From Cheilinus undulatus (lineage: Eukaryota; Chordata; Actinopteri; Labriformes; Labridae), in the NCBI RefSeq assembly GCF_018320785.1, contig NC_054872.1, positions 43,078,551 through 43,142,550 of the forward strand: a stretch of 64,000 nt of DNA, in the 5' to 3' direction. Numbering within the stretch: position 1 is the stretch's first letter; every line of letters begins with the position of its first letter. Shown piece after piece: positions 11,999-21,249 of this stretch. Made by a program: the position numbers and the translations under genes. The notes under the pieces are model-generated. The model was not told the DNA's origin. It worked only from the letters and a program-made list of their open reading frames with translations, and searched no databases.

Positions 11999-12470
11999 TT
12001 GGACAAGGTATGTAAACTTAAGTGTGATCATTGTACTGTGAAGAAATTTGTGGCTGATTCAGAGCACAGACGGGTTTGTGCAGATATAGGCATAATGAGA
12101 AAGGTTTCTGTCAGACAAATTCATCGGATTAAGAGAGCAGCTGCTAAAATGTCATTGCAAAGCAGCAAACAGGTATTAGAAGCTGCTGGAGCCTCTGAGG
12201 CTCCGCAAACTTCAAGGTGTGGGATCCTCCAGAGGCTTGCAGTCGTGTATAAACCTACTATTCGGCCAGCCCTAACCAATGCTCACAAGCAGAAACAGTT
12301 GCAGTAGGCCCAGAAATACACGAAGACTCATTTTCAAACAGTCTTTTTTACTGATGAGTGCCGTGCAACCCTGGATGGTCCAGATGGAGGAGTAGTGAAT
12401 GGTTGGTGGAAGGCCACCATGTCCCAACAAGGCTGTGACGTCAGCAAGAAGGTCAACAAATTCAACAAAT
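11999..12470 (+). pseudogene. Tc1-like transposase remnant
   Basis: A Tc1 N-terminal domain is visible (KVSVRQIHRIKR and a LTNAHKQKQLQ helix), followed by FFTDECRATL, which contains the first catalytic Asp. An in-frame TAG at 12305 replaces an expected Trp, and the second and third catalytic residues are missing. It cannot make an active enzyme. Confidence 0.75.
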
Positions 12471-12494
12471 GACAATTTTCAGTTCTTTACAGCC

Positions 12495-13188
12495 TGTTAC
12501 GTGTGTCCTGGAGTGCTGCATGCCCTCTCTCTCCCTGGCTCTCTGGTCTCCCTCCTCCCTCTACCTGCGGGCTGCAGCACACCTGAGTGTTGTTAGCACT
12601 CAGGGTGGAGGAGGGGAGTATTTAGAGTGGCAGGAGAGCAGAGCATGCAGAGCAGAGCTGAGCCAGACACCGTGCCACACTCACTCACAGACAAGTGCGC
12701 AAGGAGGTTTGTTTGGTTTGAGTAACCTTCTCTTTTTTGTTGTTTGTTAATTAATTCGGTTTTCCAAGTGTTTCGTTTTCCCGTTCCTTCTTTCCTCCCC
12801 CAGGCATGTTTAGATTGCTGGGTTTTGTTATTTTAGTTTGGCTGTAGTCGTCGGTAGTCCTATTTTCTCCTTGTTTTCTTTTCTTGATTAAATAGGTAGT
12901 TTCTTTTTGGTTAGGCAGCTTTAGTTAGGGGTGATGGCTGGTCCAATGGTCCAGTGTGTGGTTAGCCACGTCCACCACCCCTCTTTTGTTCTTTTTTGGC
13001 CGGTGGCTGCAGTCCTTTTGATTTCATTGATTTATTATTCCATTAATTAATTATTGCAATTTAAGATAAAGCTTGGATTAATTTTTGAAACTCCGAATCT
13101 TTGTCTGTGTCCATTTATATATTATGGTCTCTTTTGTACGAGCCTTATTTTCATGGTTGAAATTAATCATTTTTAAGAGGCTGTAACA
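12495..13188. mobile_element. Solo LTR of a retrotransposon
   Basis: The 694-bp segment begins TGTTAC and ends GTAACA, a perfect 6-bp inverted pair of the TG...CA kind, and is flanked by a 5-bp duplication CAGCC at 12490-12494 and 13189-13193. No internal retroelement genes are present, as expected after recombination between two LTRs. It sits in the Tc1 relic and so is younger than it. Confidence 0.88.
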
Positions 13189-13239
13189 CAGCCTATACAA
13201 TGTTCTGAACCTCTGCTGTGCATAATAATGTGGAACAGT

Positions 13240-13829
13240 GTATTTTAAGGGTTTTTTTTTACAAAAAAAAAAAAGTCATCATTGGGAGGTTTGTTCAACA
13301 AAATCAGAATTTTGCTCCAACAGGTGATGACTCGAAAATAATACTGGCTGTCATTTGCATCGACTATTTTGGAAATTTAGAGTAAAATATCATTTGCATA
13401 ATAGTTTGTAACGTGGTGTATTGCACCAAATTTCCATGCATAAGGACAATCCCTCTGTCACCCATGTGCGCACGTTCTCCCTCTTTTAAAAGGAAAATCA
13501 AATAACAGAATACAAATCTGAAGATTCCTTGCTTCCCAAAGTTGTGCATCCTTGATATTTACCCAATAGGCTCCACTAACGAGACCCAGCATGCATTAAT
13601 AGATTTATATTTCTTACAAGCTAAAAGGGCAATTGCTATTGAATAGAAAAAATGTCAGTAAACCAAGCATGAATCAATATATTAAAGACCACTCATTGTG
13701 TGTTGCTATGGAGAAAGTGACAGAAGGAAGAAATCTTTGAAAAATATGAGGGAGATTAATGGAGTTTCTTTCATCAAAATAGTGCACTTTTTAAGGGAAA
13801 CAACCACCTTTGTTATTCCTACTGTCAGT
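13240..13829. other. Intergenic sequence, nothing recognised
   Basis: AT-rich sequence with short open frames on both strands. A poly(A)-like run lies at 13263-13274. No family or repeat ends were identified. Confidence 0.4.
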
Positions 13830-14395
13830 CTAAGTGTGTCTTATCTCTGCCAATGTGCTCTGTCAATATTGCGTGTTTTGTGTTTTTAAGTTTGCTTTGG
13901 CAAAGTGGATATCTCTGCTATCTATGCTGGGGAGAGGGAGGTCTGGGTCGACTTGCTCCACCTGCGGCCACCGTGACATGACCCCGGATAAGCAGAAGAT
14001 GGATGGATGGATAAGCTGGCTATTCTGTTGAAAGAAGTTGATCTGACGTTACATAACCATAAATGGAGCACTGCAGGCCAGAATAATCACATTTAGCCCA
14101 CATTTAGGGGACTAAACTCTGCCCAAGTCTTAAAAAAAACTGGCAAAACTTAAACAATTCACCAATCAAATAAACTCATTTTTGGCATTCTTATTTATGC
14201 ACACGTCATGCCTTTTAATGAAAATACAAATTTGTTGAGTCCATGTCTTATGAAAGATCATCTTAAGCATGACTTACTGAGCTAAAGTAACATACAACCC
14301 TGCTAAAACTGATCAACAGTGCAGATACAAAGTCACTTCTTATTAACTGGTTAAACAAACTAAAATATATAATGGTTATGCCTCTACAGGTACAC
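13830..14395 (+). repeat. VMO1 upstream module, copy in front of gene B
   Basis: The segment (agtgtgtcttatctctgcc, tattgcgtgttttgtg, gacgttacataaccataa, gcactgcaggccagaataat) recurs at about 26760-26960, 30190-30640 and 62440-62880. A LINE tail at 13914-14012 interrupts it. It marks the distal part of the unit that was duplicated with the VMO1 genes. Confidence 0.7.
13914..14012 (+). mobile_element. LINE 3′ tail fragment
   Basis: The sequence ends ccccggataagcagaagatg followed by a short GGAT repeat, the usual 3′ tail of a common fish LINE family. Only about 100 bp remains. It interrupts the VMO1 upstream module, whose other copies lack it. Confidence 0.6.
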
Positions 14396-15030
14396 CTTTT
14401 GACTTCATAATGTACTCACTGGCAGAGGCAATAAAATCATAGAATCATGTCAAAATGAAGATCAGGACTGCTCTGCTTTGTGCCATCACTCTGGACAGTG
14501 TGGCAGGTGTGGCCTTCAATGCACGGCTACAAGCAGTAGCAGCCAGTGTATGTGGAAATTATGGGTTAAGCACCGAAACTAGACCGGCAGAATTTCTCCA
14601 ATGAAGCAGAGTGGAGTTGCACATCAGCAACGTGCCGGAGCCAGGCTGTAGCATGAGCAGCTCCGATTGACTAGAGAAAGAGTGATTTGCTCCACATTTC
14701 AGCGTAGCCACTGTATGTGAAAACTTGAGGTTAGGGAGCCCCAGGTAGAGCCCAGCTGTGTACATTTTGTCAACTTAAACTACGACTGAAAATGTTTGTT
14801 GACAGCCTTTTTTCCATGAGAACAAATAATTCTTCTTTCTAAAATGATTGTTAAAGAATTAACACAGCAGCACTGCTTGTTGTCCAAAAAACAGCAACAA
14901 AGCCAAGCACATTTTCTTTTGCTCTAGTAAGGGCCAGCTTTCATTTACATTTTTGAATTAGCCAATTAAAAATGTCCCGCAATTGACCCACAGGCCACAT
15001 TTGGCCCACTGGTCATTCTTTCGACACCCC
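14396..15030. mobile_element. Unclassified element ending in cgacacccct
   Basis: The interval between the upstream module and the promoter-proximal block shared with gene C is foreign to other copies. Its right part (14951-15009) is the inverted partner of 10804-10862. The right end is clear (ttcgacacccct before the shared taaatcttaac); the left end is uncertain. Confidence 0.5.
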
Positions 15031-15432
15031 TTAAATCTTAACTTTATTGTTCCAGGACAATCTGTGCAAGAATGAAATTTCAGGCAGTAGATGAAGTCTG
15101 AAAAGTTTCTGTTCAGACTGAGTGCATCTTGTGGATTATTATTATAGTAGTAGAGCAGATGTGTGGGCTTTCTGCTGGAAATGTTGAAATGATCTAGAAA
15201 CAGCTTGCACCAAAAACTAAAGGAAATGAACCTATTACTAAGACTATAGGAATTATGGCAATGGGCGAATTTGCCAAAATGTTGAAGTATCCCTTTAATT
15301 TCAGAGCAGAATAGGTGCATACTCTTAGTCAAACATCAATGACATTTTGGAAGCAAACCAGGGACCCTGTGACTCCAGGCAGTGGGACAGACCTTTTTTT
15401 TAAGTTGTTTGTTTTCACAGCAGTGTTTGACT
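15028..15432 (+). repeat. Promoter-proximal block shared with gene C
   Basis: This block (aactttattgttcc, tgaaaagtttctgttcag, gtagagcagatgtgtgg, tttctgctggaaat) matches 37325-37490 in front of gene C. A 105-bp foreign repeat at 15192-15297 is present here and absent from the gene C copy. Confidence 0.75.
15192..15297. repeat. Repeat shared with 53725-53829
   Basis: About 105 bp (aaacagcttgcacc through atgttgaagtatccctttaa) is roughly 92 percent identical to 53725-53829. The distant copy abuts a LINE reverse-transcriptase fragment. Neither copy has a coding role. Confidence 0.75.
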
Positions 15433-15564
15433 CTGTCAATAATTCACCCTTATATGAGAGTCCTGTTTTGTAATTTTCTGGGCTATATAAGATCAGTCTG
15501 AAGCCTTGGTATCCTACTTGTTAGGCTGCATTTTAGAGTGAAATGCGGACTCACTGCTGTCAAT
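15433..15564 (+). promoter_or_regulatory. Promoter and leader of VMO1 gene B
   Basis: TATATAA at 15484-15490 in the context ggctatataagatc lies 81 bp before the ATG, with the conserved CTGTCAATAATTC at 15433-15445. The leader keeps ACTTGTTAG and GGACTCACTGCTGTCAAT. A GTG-initiated upstream extension in the same frame exists, but the conserved leader and the signal peptide point to the ATG at 15565. Confidence 0.82.
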
Positions 15565-15744
15565 ATGGCAAGTCTGTTCGCCATGCTGACCCTGCTGGCT
15601 GTGTTGTTTGGTGGTTTTCATCAGACAACCTCTGACAGAGGGTACAGCTCCATCATCTATGTGACCAATGAAGGGCCATGGGGAGACTGGCACAGTAAAC
15701 AGATGTGTCCGGAAAACTCCTTTGCAATTGGCTTCAGTCAGAGG
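15565..15744 (+). CDS. vmo1: Gene B exon 1 with signal peptide
   Basis: Sixty codons end in GFSQR before donor gtaact, phase 0. The mature start near HQTTSDRGYSS differs from genes A and C, whose signal peptides end in CQ. One cysteine (QMCPENSF) belongs to the fold. Confidence 0.9.
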
Positions 15745-18357
15745 GTAACTGTGCTGTGGAGCTTTTATCTAACATTTATTCTATCACACGTATTTTCATC
15801 AAACATTTGTTTTGCTATGAGACACTCGATGACTGATAAAATGTGTAGCTTATGTAGATTTGTTAAAGAAACTGAGCATTTTAAAAACACTTAGATTCTT
15901 TAATTTTAACATCAAACTTTTTTTGTGTCCTCAGGTGGAGCCTGGCCAGGGAAGGGGTGATGACACCGCCCTGAACGGGATCCGTCTCTACTGTGCCGCG
16001 GAAAACCGTGAGGGCTTCACACACACTGTTGAGTCTCATGCTGGCTAGTAAGTTGTCAAGAGTTATATCATTCAGCTTAACCCTTAGAAGTCCATGATCA
16101 TGGCAACTTGATGTCACCATATGCTTTTTTTGACACATGATAGCATGAAAACAAAGCCACATTTTGCATTCTAATCTTGCTTTTAGTGTGGAAAGTGTGA
16201 TTTTTTTTTAAGCTTTCTTTCAGTTTTTGTTTAATGTCAATAGGCCAAGTCAAACAGGAAATATGATCACTGAATTTCATATAAAAGTTACTTTATTTTT
16301 ATTATTTTTTTAATGTGGGATTCAGATGGTTTAATGTTCTTGTGTTTCTGAAGATTTTCCTCTGACATTTTACATTTGATCCTATTTTCCCCTCTTTACA
16401 TATATGTATTTCCCTCCCTCCTCTCTAGCTGGGGTGATTGGACCACGCCTCAGTACTGCCCCAGTGGCGTGCTCACTGCCTTCCAGCTCTCAGTTGAGGC
16501 TCCTATTGGACGTGGCGATGACACTGCTGCCAACAACATTAAGTTCCGTTGCAGCACACACACCGAACTGGAGGGGGAGGGCATGCCCTGGGGAGAATAC
16601 GGCTCATGGAGTAATACGTGCAACAATGGAGGAATCTGCGGCATCAGGACCAAGGTGGAGGGAAGGCAGGGTGAGGGCGATGACACCGCTCTCAATGATG
16701 TGCTATTCTACTGCTGTGAAAGACCAGCAGAACAGGCAGGTAAGATGGAGTAAAAAGGATTTCTGAAGAGTTTAAAGAGGTCAAAGATTGATTTATGTTG
16801 GTTGCTTTAACGAGTGTCAGTGTTTTAAAAGTCTTACAGTCTTCAGATATCACAGGTCCGTCCTCTCCGTGTCCAATGGAGGATCATGGGGAGACTGGCA
16901 CAGTTCTGAAATGTGTCCGGGGAACTCCTTTGCTGTCGGCTTCAGTCAGAGGGTAAATAAACAAGGCTACTTCTTAATGTACAGTTCTGTGGTAAAGCAA
17001 AACTGTATGTGGAGCTTTTGCCTATCATTTATTCTATCACACCTATTTTCATCAAACATTTGCTGCTTCATGGAGATAAGACATAACTAAGAAAACAAAC
17101 CCATCAACAAGATAAGAAGCCTGTTATTCAGACCTGTTTATGTCCTCAGGTGGAGCCTGGCCAGGGAGATGGTGACGACACCGCCCTGAACGGGATCCGT
17201 CTGTACTGTGCCACGGAAAACCATGAGGGCTTTATACACTATGTTGAGTCTCATGCTGGCTAGTAAGTTGCCAAGCGATAGATCATTGAGCTTAACTCTT
17301 AGGAGTCCACAAACATGGCGGTATGATGATAAAAACAAAGCCACATTTTGTATTGTAATCATTTAGTGCGGAAAGTGTGATTTTTAAGCTTTCTTTCAGT
17401 TTTTGTTTAATGTAATAGGCCAAGTAAAACAGGGAACATGATCACTGAATTTCATATAAAAATTACTTTTTATTATTTTTTAAAATGTGGAATTCGGATG
17501 GTTTAATGTTCTTGTGTTTCTCAAGAGTTTCCTCTCACATTTTACATTTTATCCTATTTTTTCCTCTGTACTTACAGTCATGGAAGAAAGTGTTGGCACC
17601 CCTGGAATTTTTCCTCAAAATACACCAATTCTCCCAGAAATTGTTGCAATTTCAAATGTTTTTGGTGTACACGTTTATTTCCTTTATGTGCATTGGAACA
17701 ACACAAAAAATCCAAAGAAAAAAGACAAAATTGACATAATTTGACACAAAACCCAAAAAAAGGGCCAGACAAAATTGTTGGCACCCTCAACTCAATATTT
17801 GCACACTCTTAGGAAAAATAACTGAAACAAATCGGTGTTTAGTGGGATTTAGATCCGGACTCATTGCTGGCCACTTCAGAACTCTCCAGTGCTTTGTGTC
17901 CTATCACTTCTTGGTGCTTTTTGAGGTATGTTTGGGGTCATTGTTCTGCTGGAACTCCCATGACCTCTGAGGCAGACCCAGCTTTCTGACTCCAAAAATT
18001 CCAGGGGTACCAATACTTTGGTCGATGGCAACATATACATTTCCTTCCCTCCTCTCTAGCTGGGGTGATTGGACCACGCCTCAGTACTGCCCCAGTGGCG
18101 TGCTCACTGCCTTCCAGCTCTCAGTTGAGGCTCCTATTGGACGTGGCGATGACACTGCTGCCAACAACATTAAGTTCCGTTGCAGCACACACACCATACT
18201 GGAGGGGGAGGGCATGCCCTGGGGAGAGTATGGCTCATGGAGTGATACGTGTAACGGTGGAGGAATCTGTGGCATCAGGACCAAGGTGGAGGGAAGGCAG
18301 GGTGAGGGCGATGACACCGCCCTCAATGATGTGCAGTTCTACTGCTGTTCCAACTAA
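15565..18357 (+). CDS. vmo1: Two-domain VMO1 protein, gene B (six coding exons)
   Basis: Predicted coding exons are 15565-15744, 15935-16047, 16429-16739, 16840-16952, 17150-17262 and 18060-18357, about 375 residues. Unit 1 (first three exons) has a signal peptide, MASLFAMLTLLAVLFGG, and a full VMO1 domain with eight cysteines. Unit 2 repeats exons 1-3 without promoter, ATG or signal peptide, again with eight cysteines. Exon 3 ends one base into a codon (G), and acceptor cttacag at 16833-16839 supplies TC to make GTC and continue in frame. Family members are normally single-domain proteins of about 180-210 residues, so this is a doubled form. The stop TAA at 18355-18357 lies four bases before a donor, and the 3′ untranslated terminal exon is at 19199. 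A single-domain isoform by skipping unit 2 is also in phase. The exon reading is strong; the fused mRNA is an inference. Confidence 0.82.
15935..16047 (+). CDS. vmo1: Gene B exon 2, unit 1
   Basis: The exon is 113 nt between gtcctcag and gtaagtt. It encodes [20 protein letters not shown] and ends in the split Tyr codon. Confidence 0.92.
16429..16739 (+). CDS. vmo1: Gene B exon 3, unit 1
   Basis: Acceptor cctctctag leads to [20 protein letters not shown] and then the [19 protein letters not shown] and FYCC segments. The tail ERPAEQA has no counterpart in unit 2, which stops at CCSN. The donor gtaaga follows CAGGCAG, leaving one base (G) in phase 1. The first 136 bases are identical to unit 2 exon 3. 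Confidence 0.9.
16840..16952 (+). CDS. vmo1: Gene B exon 4: exon 1 copy lacking signal peptide
   Basis: The exon encodes VFRYHRSVLSVSNGGSWGDW and MCPGNSFAVGFSQR and ends at donor gtaaat in phase 0. It matches exon 1 of the other genes only from about the RSVLSV part onward. The upstream sequence resembles the start of intron 3, so the acceptor cttacag was not part of the ancestral gene. Other AG sites nearby (16845-46 and 16854-55) would break the frame. Confidence 0.8.
17150..17262 (+). CDS. vmo1: Gene B exon 5: exon 2 copy of unit 2
   Basis: The exon is 113 nt from acceptor gtcctcag to donor gtaagtt, encoding [20 protein letters not shown]. It differs from the unit 1 exon mainly in the following ATENHEGFIHYV segment. 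Confidence 0.9.
17575..18033 (-). mobile_element. Deleted Tc1-like element in gene B unit 2 intron
   Basis: Imperfect inverted ends (agaaagtgttggcacccctgg; complement of ccaggggtaccaatacttt) are flanked by TA at 17573-17574 and 18034-18035. Inside, gggtcattgttctgctgga and cagacccagctttctgac are typical of a Tc1 transposase read antisense. The 459-bp insert is absent from the equivalent unit 1 intron and ends 26 bp before the exon 6 acceptor. Confidence 0.85.
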
Positions 18358-18361
18358 TAAG
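18060..18361 (+). CDS. vmo1: Gene B exon 6: exon 3 copy of unit 2, with stop
   Basis: From acceptor cctctctag the frame encodes the second and third VMO1 repeats and ends DVQFYCCSN, with TAA TAA at 18355-18360. The donor gtaaga follows at 18362. The stop is so close to the junction that the downstream intron should not by itself trigger nonsense-mediated decay under the usual 50-nt rule. Confidence 0.9.
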
Positions 18362-19198
18362 GTAAGACAGCATGAAAGGGAGTTTTGAGGTCTTTTAAGA
18401 GATGCTTTTATGTTGGTGACTCTGACAAATGACAACTTTTCGTTCCTGGCAGATACTTCAACTATTTACCTAAGGCAAAAAGCAAACAAATAGACCAGAT
18501 GCCATTTAATAATATCATTGTTTACATATTGGATCTTTATCATAGAGCTTGCCAGCTTGTGGACATCCACCTCCTGGGTCTGCCTTCATTTAGATTGGAA
18601 GCAGACTGAAAAAAACAAAACAAAACAAAAAAAAAAACAAACTGACATTACTGTTCTCGTCCAATGGGCCCACCAACCATGTTCATATTAAGATTAAAGC
18701 TCATGCCATCAGAAGGAGAGGTGGTTTACATTTTGAAACAAGCAGAAATAAAACACAATACTTTTTTTGCTGTTTTAGTAAGTTGTTATGGGTTTAAAGG
18801 TTTAAACCAAAATCATAAATCTAGGATGAACCATATCTTGGTTAACCTCTCTCCATGAATCTGGGCCCAATAAAGCTTTAACCTTTTCCAACCCTTGCAG
18901 GCGGACTTGCTATTGCCACTGTTACTACATCTGAAGATGACATAGAAGGGGATCACATTGTCCTCACATTGTTCCTCTGCAACATTAGTAGTGAAGGTGA
19001 AAGGTCACAGGGATGTCACAACTTTGAATGCCACTGTGAATGTAGCTGGTGGAAATCTAACAGCCTTATTCTGTTACAATATAAAGAAGTCATTTTTATT
19101 AACAAAACACAAAAAATGTACTTATCTCAGGCAAACCAACTAAATATATCACTACTTTTGTAGTTTAAGTATTTGTTTTTCTTTCTTTTTATTTACAG

Positions 19199-19283
19199 TG
19201 TACTAAAGTGGGCCTGTGCAGAACTGACCAGTTTGATGGAGTGACTCTGCATCACCCTGAAACTAAAGATGATGAACAATAAA
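19199..19283 (+). other. vmo1: Gene B terminal exon with poly(A) signal
   Basis: After acceptor atttacag the exon reads TGTACTAAAG and matches the terminal exons of genes A and C. AATAAA is at 19278-19283. In the fused transcript it is untranslated. Joined instead to the unit 1 donor (phase 1) it would read Val-Tyr-stop. Confidence 0.75.
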
Positions 19284-19690
19284 AAGCTTTGATTTTCTTT
19301 GTTTATATTGCTACTTTATTTTTTTTTTATTCGCATTGATGCTGTGTCTTTTATAATTCTATCAACATAAATGTCTTTAAATGTTTGGTGTCTGTGTTTT
19401 TGTCTTTGGAAAAAAAAATCATCTTAGCTAAGATATTTGGGAAATCAGTCTCTTTTAAACAAAGTGTTGTGTCACCTTCAGCAGGAGAAAAATGAAGCAG
19501 TCTCTCTTTAAACATCAAGTCATCCCGTCATCACCTCTCATAAATGTGAGAGCAGCATATTTTTATACTCTCTGTAATGAACCAATGAGCTTCCAGCAAA
19601 GCCATAAGTGTGAGCTTTAAAATTACTCCACTCCAGGCAAACTGAAGAAGAAATACTGACATTTTCAACATGGCCATTGATATACTATTA
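19284..19690 (+). repeat. Downstream module of gene B
   Basis: This matches the sequence after genes A and C (tgctgtgtcttttataa, atcatcttagctaag, catcaagtcatcccg, gaaccaatgagcttcc). No coding frame of note is present. Confidence 0.75.
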
Positions 19691-19699
19691 ATCTTGTAA

Positions 19700-20225
19700 A
19701 ACAGATGGATTTGCCTGTTTCTGTGTTTCTCACTGGCGAATCCACCTCGCAAAGCTCCCATCTGAAACGTTTGGGCCCGGTTAGAAAGTGACAGGACCAA
19801 TCAGCATCGAGGGGCAGTGCTTTCGGGCGCGGCAGAGTCGTGACGTAAGCAATCAGCGTTAAGAGGGCGGTGCAATTATGGTGGAAGAGATTTGTGTGGA
19901 TGCTGCTAAAGTGCCAGTTTTCTCAGAGCTTGACAAGTCCTCCTTAAAAGAAGAGCAAAGAACAGCATTAAGTTGTTTTCCTTTTAAAAAACTACAGAAG
20001 TCATGTACTGACATGTCTACAGTCACTATGGTTCGCATTATTCAGATCTCTACAGAGTTTTCACCCTTGTAGCTACTACGTCACGTGTTTTGTTGCTCTG
20101 ATTGGCCCATAAAGATGTGACAGACAGAACGTTCATCCAATCACCCTAAGAGTTTTTTTTCAAAGGCTCTGCCCTTTCCCAAACGCTGTGTATGAGAGGT
20201 TTACCCCATCTGGCGTGTCAGGTTA
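19700..20225 (+). repeat. Dispersed repeat with RecQ-helicase-like first exon
   Basis: The sequence is about 85 percent similar to 39295-39945 in gene C intron 2. From ATG 19878 a 64-residue frame reads VDAAKVPVFSELDKSSLKEE followed by QRTAL, resembling the start of RecQ-like helicases found in many copies in fish genomes. The rest of the helicase is absent. The helicase link comes from memory of that family and is weak. Confidence 0.5.
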
Positions 20226-20315
20226 ATATACTATAGCACTCTTGGTGCGTCTGCAGTCAGTAACAAGTAGACACTCAAGGAACTGCAGTTTTTTTGCACT
20301 CCCACAAAAGCTTAA

Positions 20316-21243
20316 CCCTTTACCTACTGACCCAGCGTCGGCGCTGTGTTTTATATGTCTGGAGTATTATTACTGTAACTATGTCAGAGTTTGTCCGATT
20401 AGAAAAATTCCAATGGTTTTGGAAAGCTGAGAATTGTGGGCATGCGCACATGTATGGTTCATTACAGTACTCACAACCATATGACGTGGGCATTCAGAGC
20501 AAAACACCAGAAGTATCGCGAGACCGCTACACGGATTCTTCCACACTGTAACTCCTTGAAAGTTTGCTCAATCTAAAAAATTCCACCACTGACAGAGAGC
20601 TGAGAATCAGTGCTTTCTGACAATATATGATGTGTGGTATATATATTACGGTAATGTTGAACAGCACTGCGAAAACGGCAGCTTTGGCAGAAGACGAGTG
20701 AGAAAAGGAGAGTGAAGGAAGAGAGCTAAAGGAAGGCGAGTGAGAGCGGTGTTTTGTTTTCAAAAAATTGCGTTAGATAGTGGCATTTGTGCGTGTCTGT
20801 CATGTGCAATAACAATATGTTACTTGAGAATGTTGAGAATGCATTTTTCCACCTTTATTTGCACTAATTCTCACCTATATATATAGTTATCTTTTGCATG
20901 TGTTTTGCACACCCAGAGTCCTAGACTCAAAAAAGACTGGTGATTGTTCTAAACATGTATAGGTTCACATTTCAAATGTCAAATCAAAACTTCATGAGCA
21001 ATAACAAAATTTCTTCTCATAAAAGCCATGAAAAACAAATCCATTTTTGTGTTTTTCTTCTTTTAAACTGCTGACAATTCCATATAATGTGCAATAATCA
21101 TTAATCAGATGTTGAAAGTCAAGTTCGAGTACTCCTGGGAAAAGAGACCAAAGCTCTCAGACTTAGAGCGTTTCCTGACTATTTTACAGCCATAATAACA
21201 AAATATGTCCAAATCGCCATTTTTAGACTCAGTAGGTAAAGGG
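20316..21243. mobile_element. piggyBac-type element flanked by TTAA
   Basis: TTAA at 20312-20315 and 21244-21247 flanks perfect 15-bp inverted ends CCCTTTACCTACTGA. TTAA targets and CCC-type ends are characteristic of piggyBac. The 928-bp body has no transposase frame, so it would need enzyme supplied elsewhere. Confidence 0.85.
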
Positions 21244-21249
21244 TTAAGT

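Larger units (their letters stand above)
11904..13239 (+). mobile_element. Tc1-like transposon carrying a nested solo LTR
   Basis: Perfect 17-bp inverted repeats ACTGTTCCACATTATTA lie at 11904-11920 and, as complement, at 13223-13239. The plus strand between them holds a broken Tc1 transposase, and a solo LTR at 12495-13188 interrupts it. Without the LTR the element would be about 640 bp, so the transposase 3′ half is also lost. Confidence 0.85.

Noticed and set aside
10804-15009. One 4.2-kb transposon bounded by the inverted pair at 10804 and 14951
   Set aside because: VMO1 upstream module sequence and independent elements lie between, and only the right copy has a proper end. They are better seen as two separate copies.
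16788-17090. A separate single-exon gene starting at 16788 with no signal peptide
   Set aside because: The frame before 16840 reads intron-like sequence with no promoter; exon phases fit a continuation of gene B.
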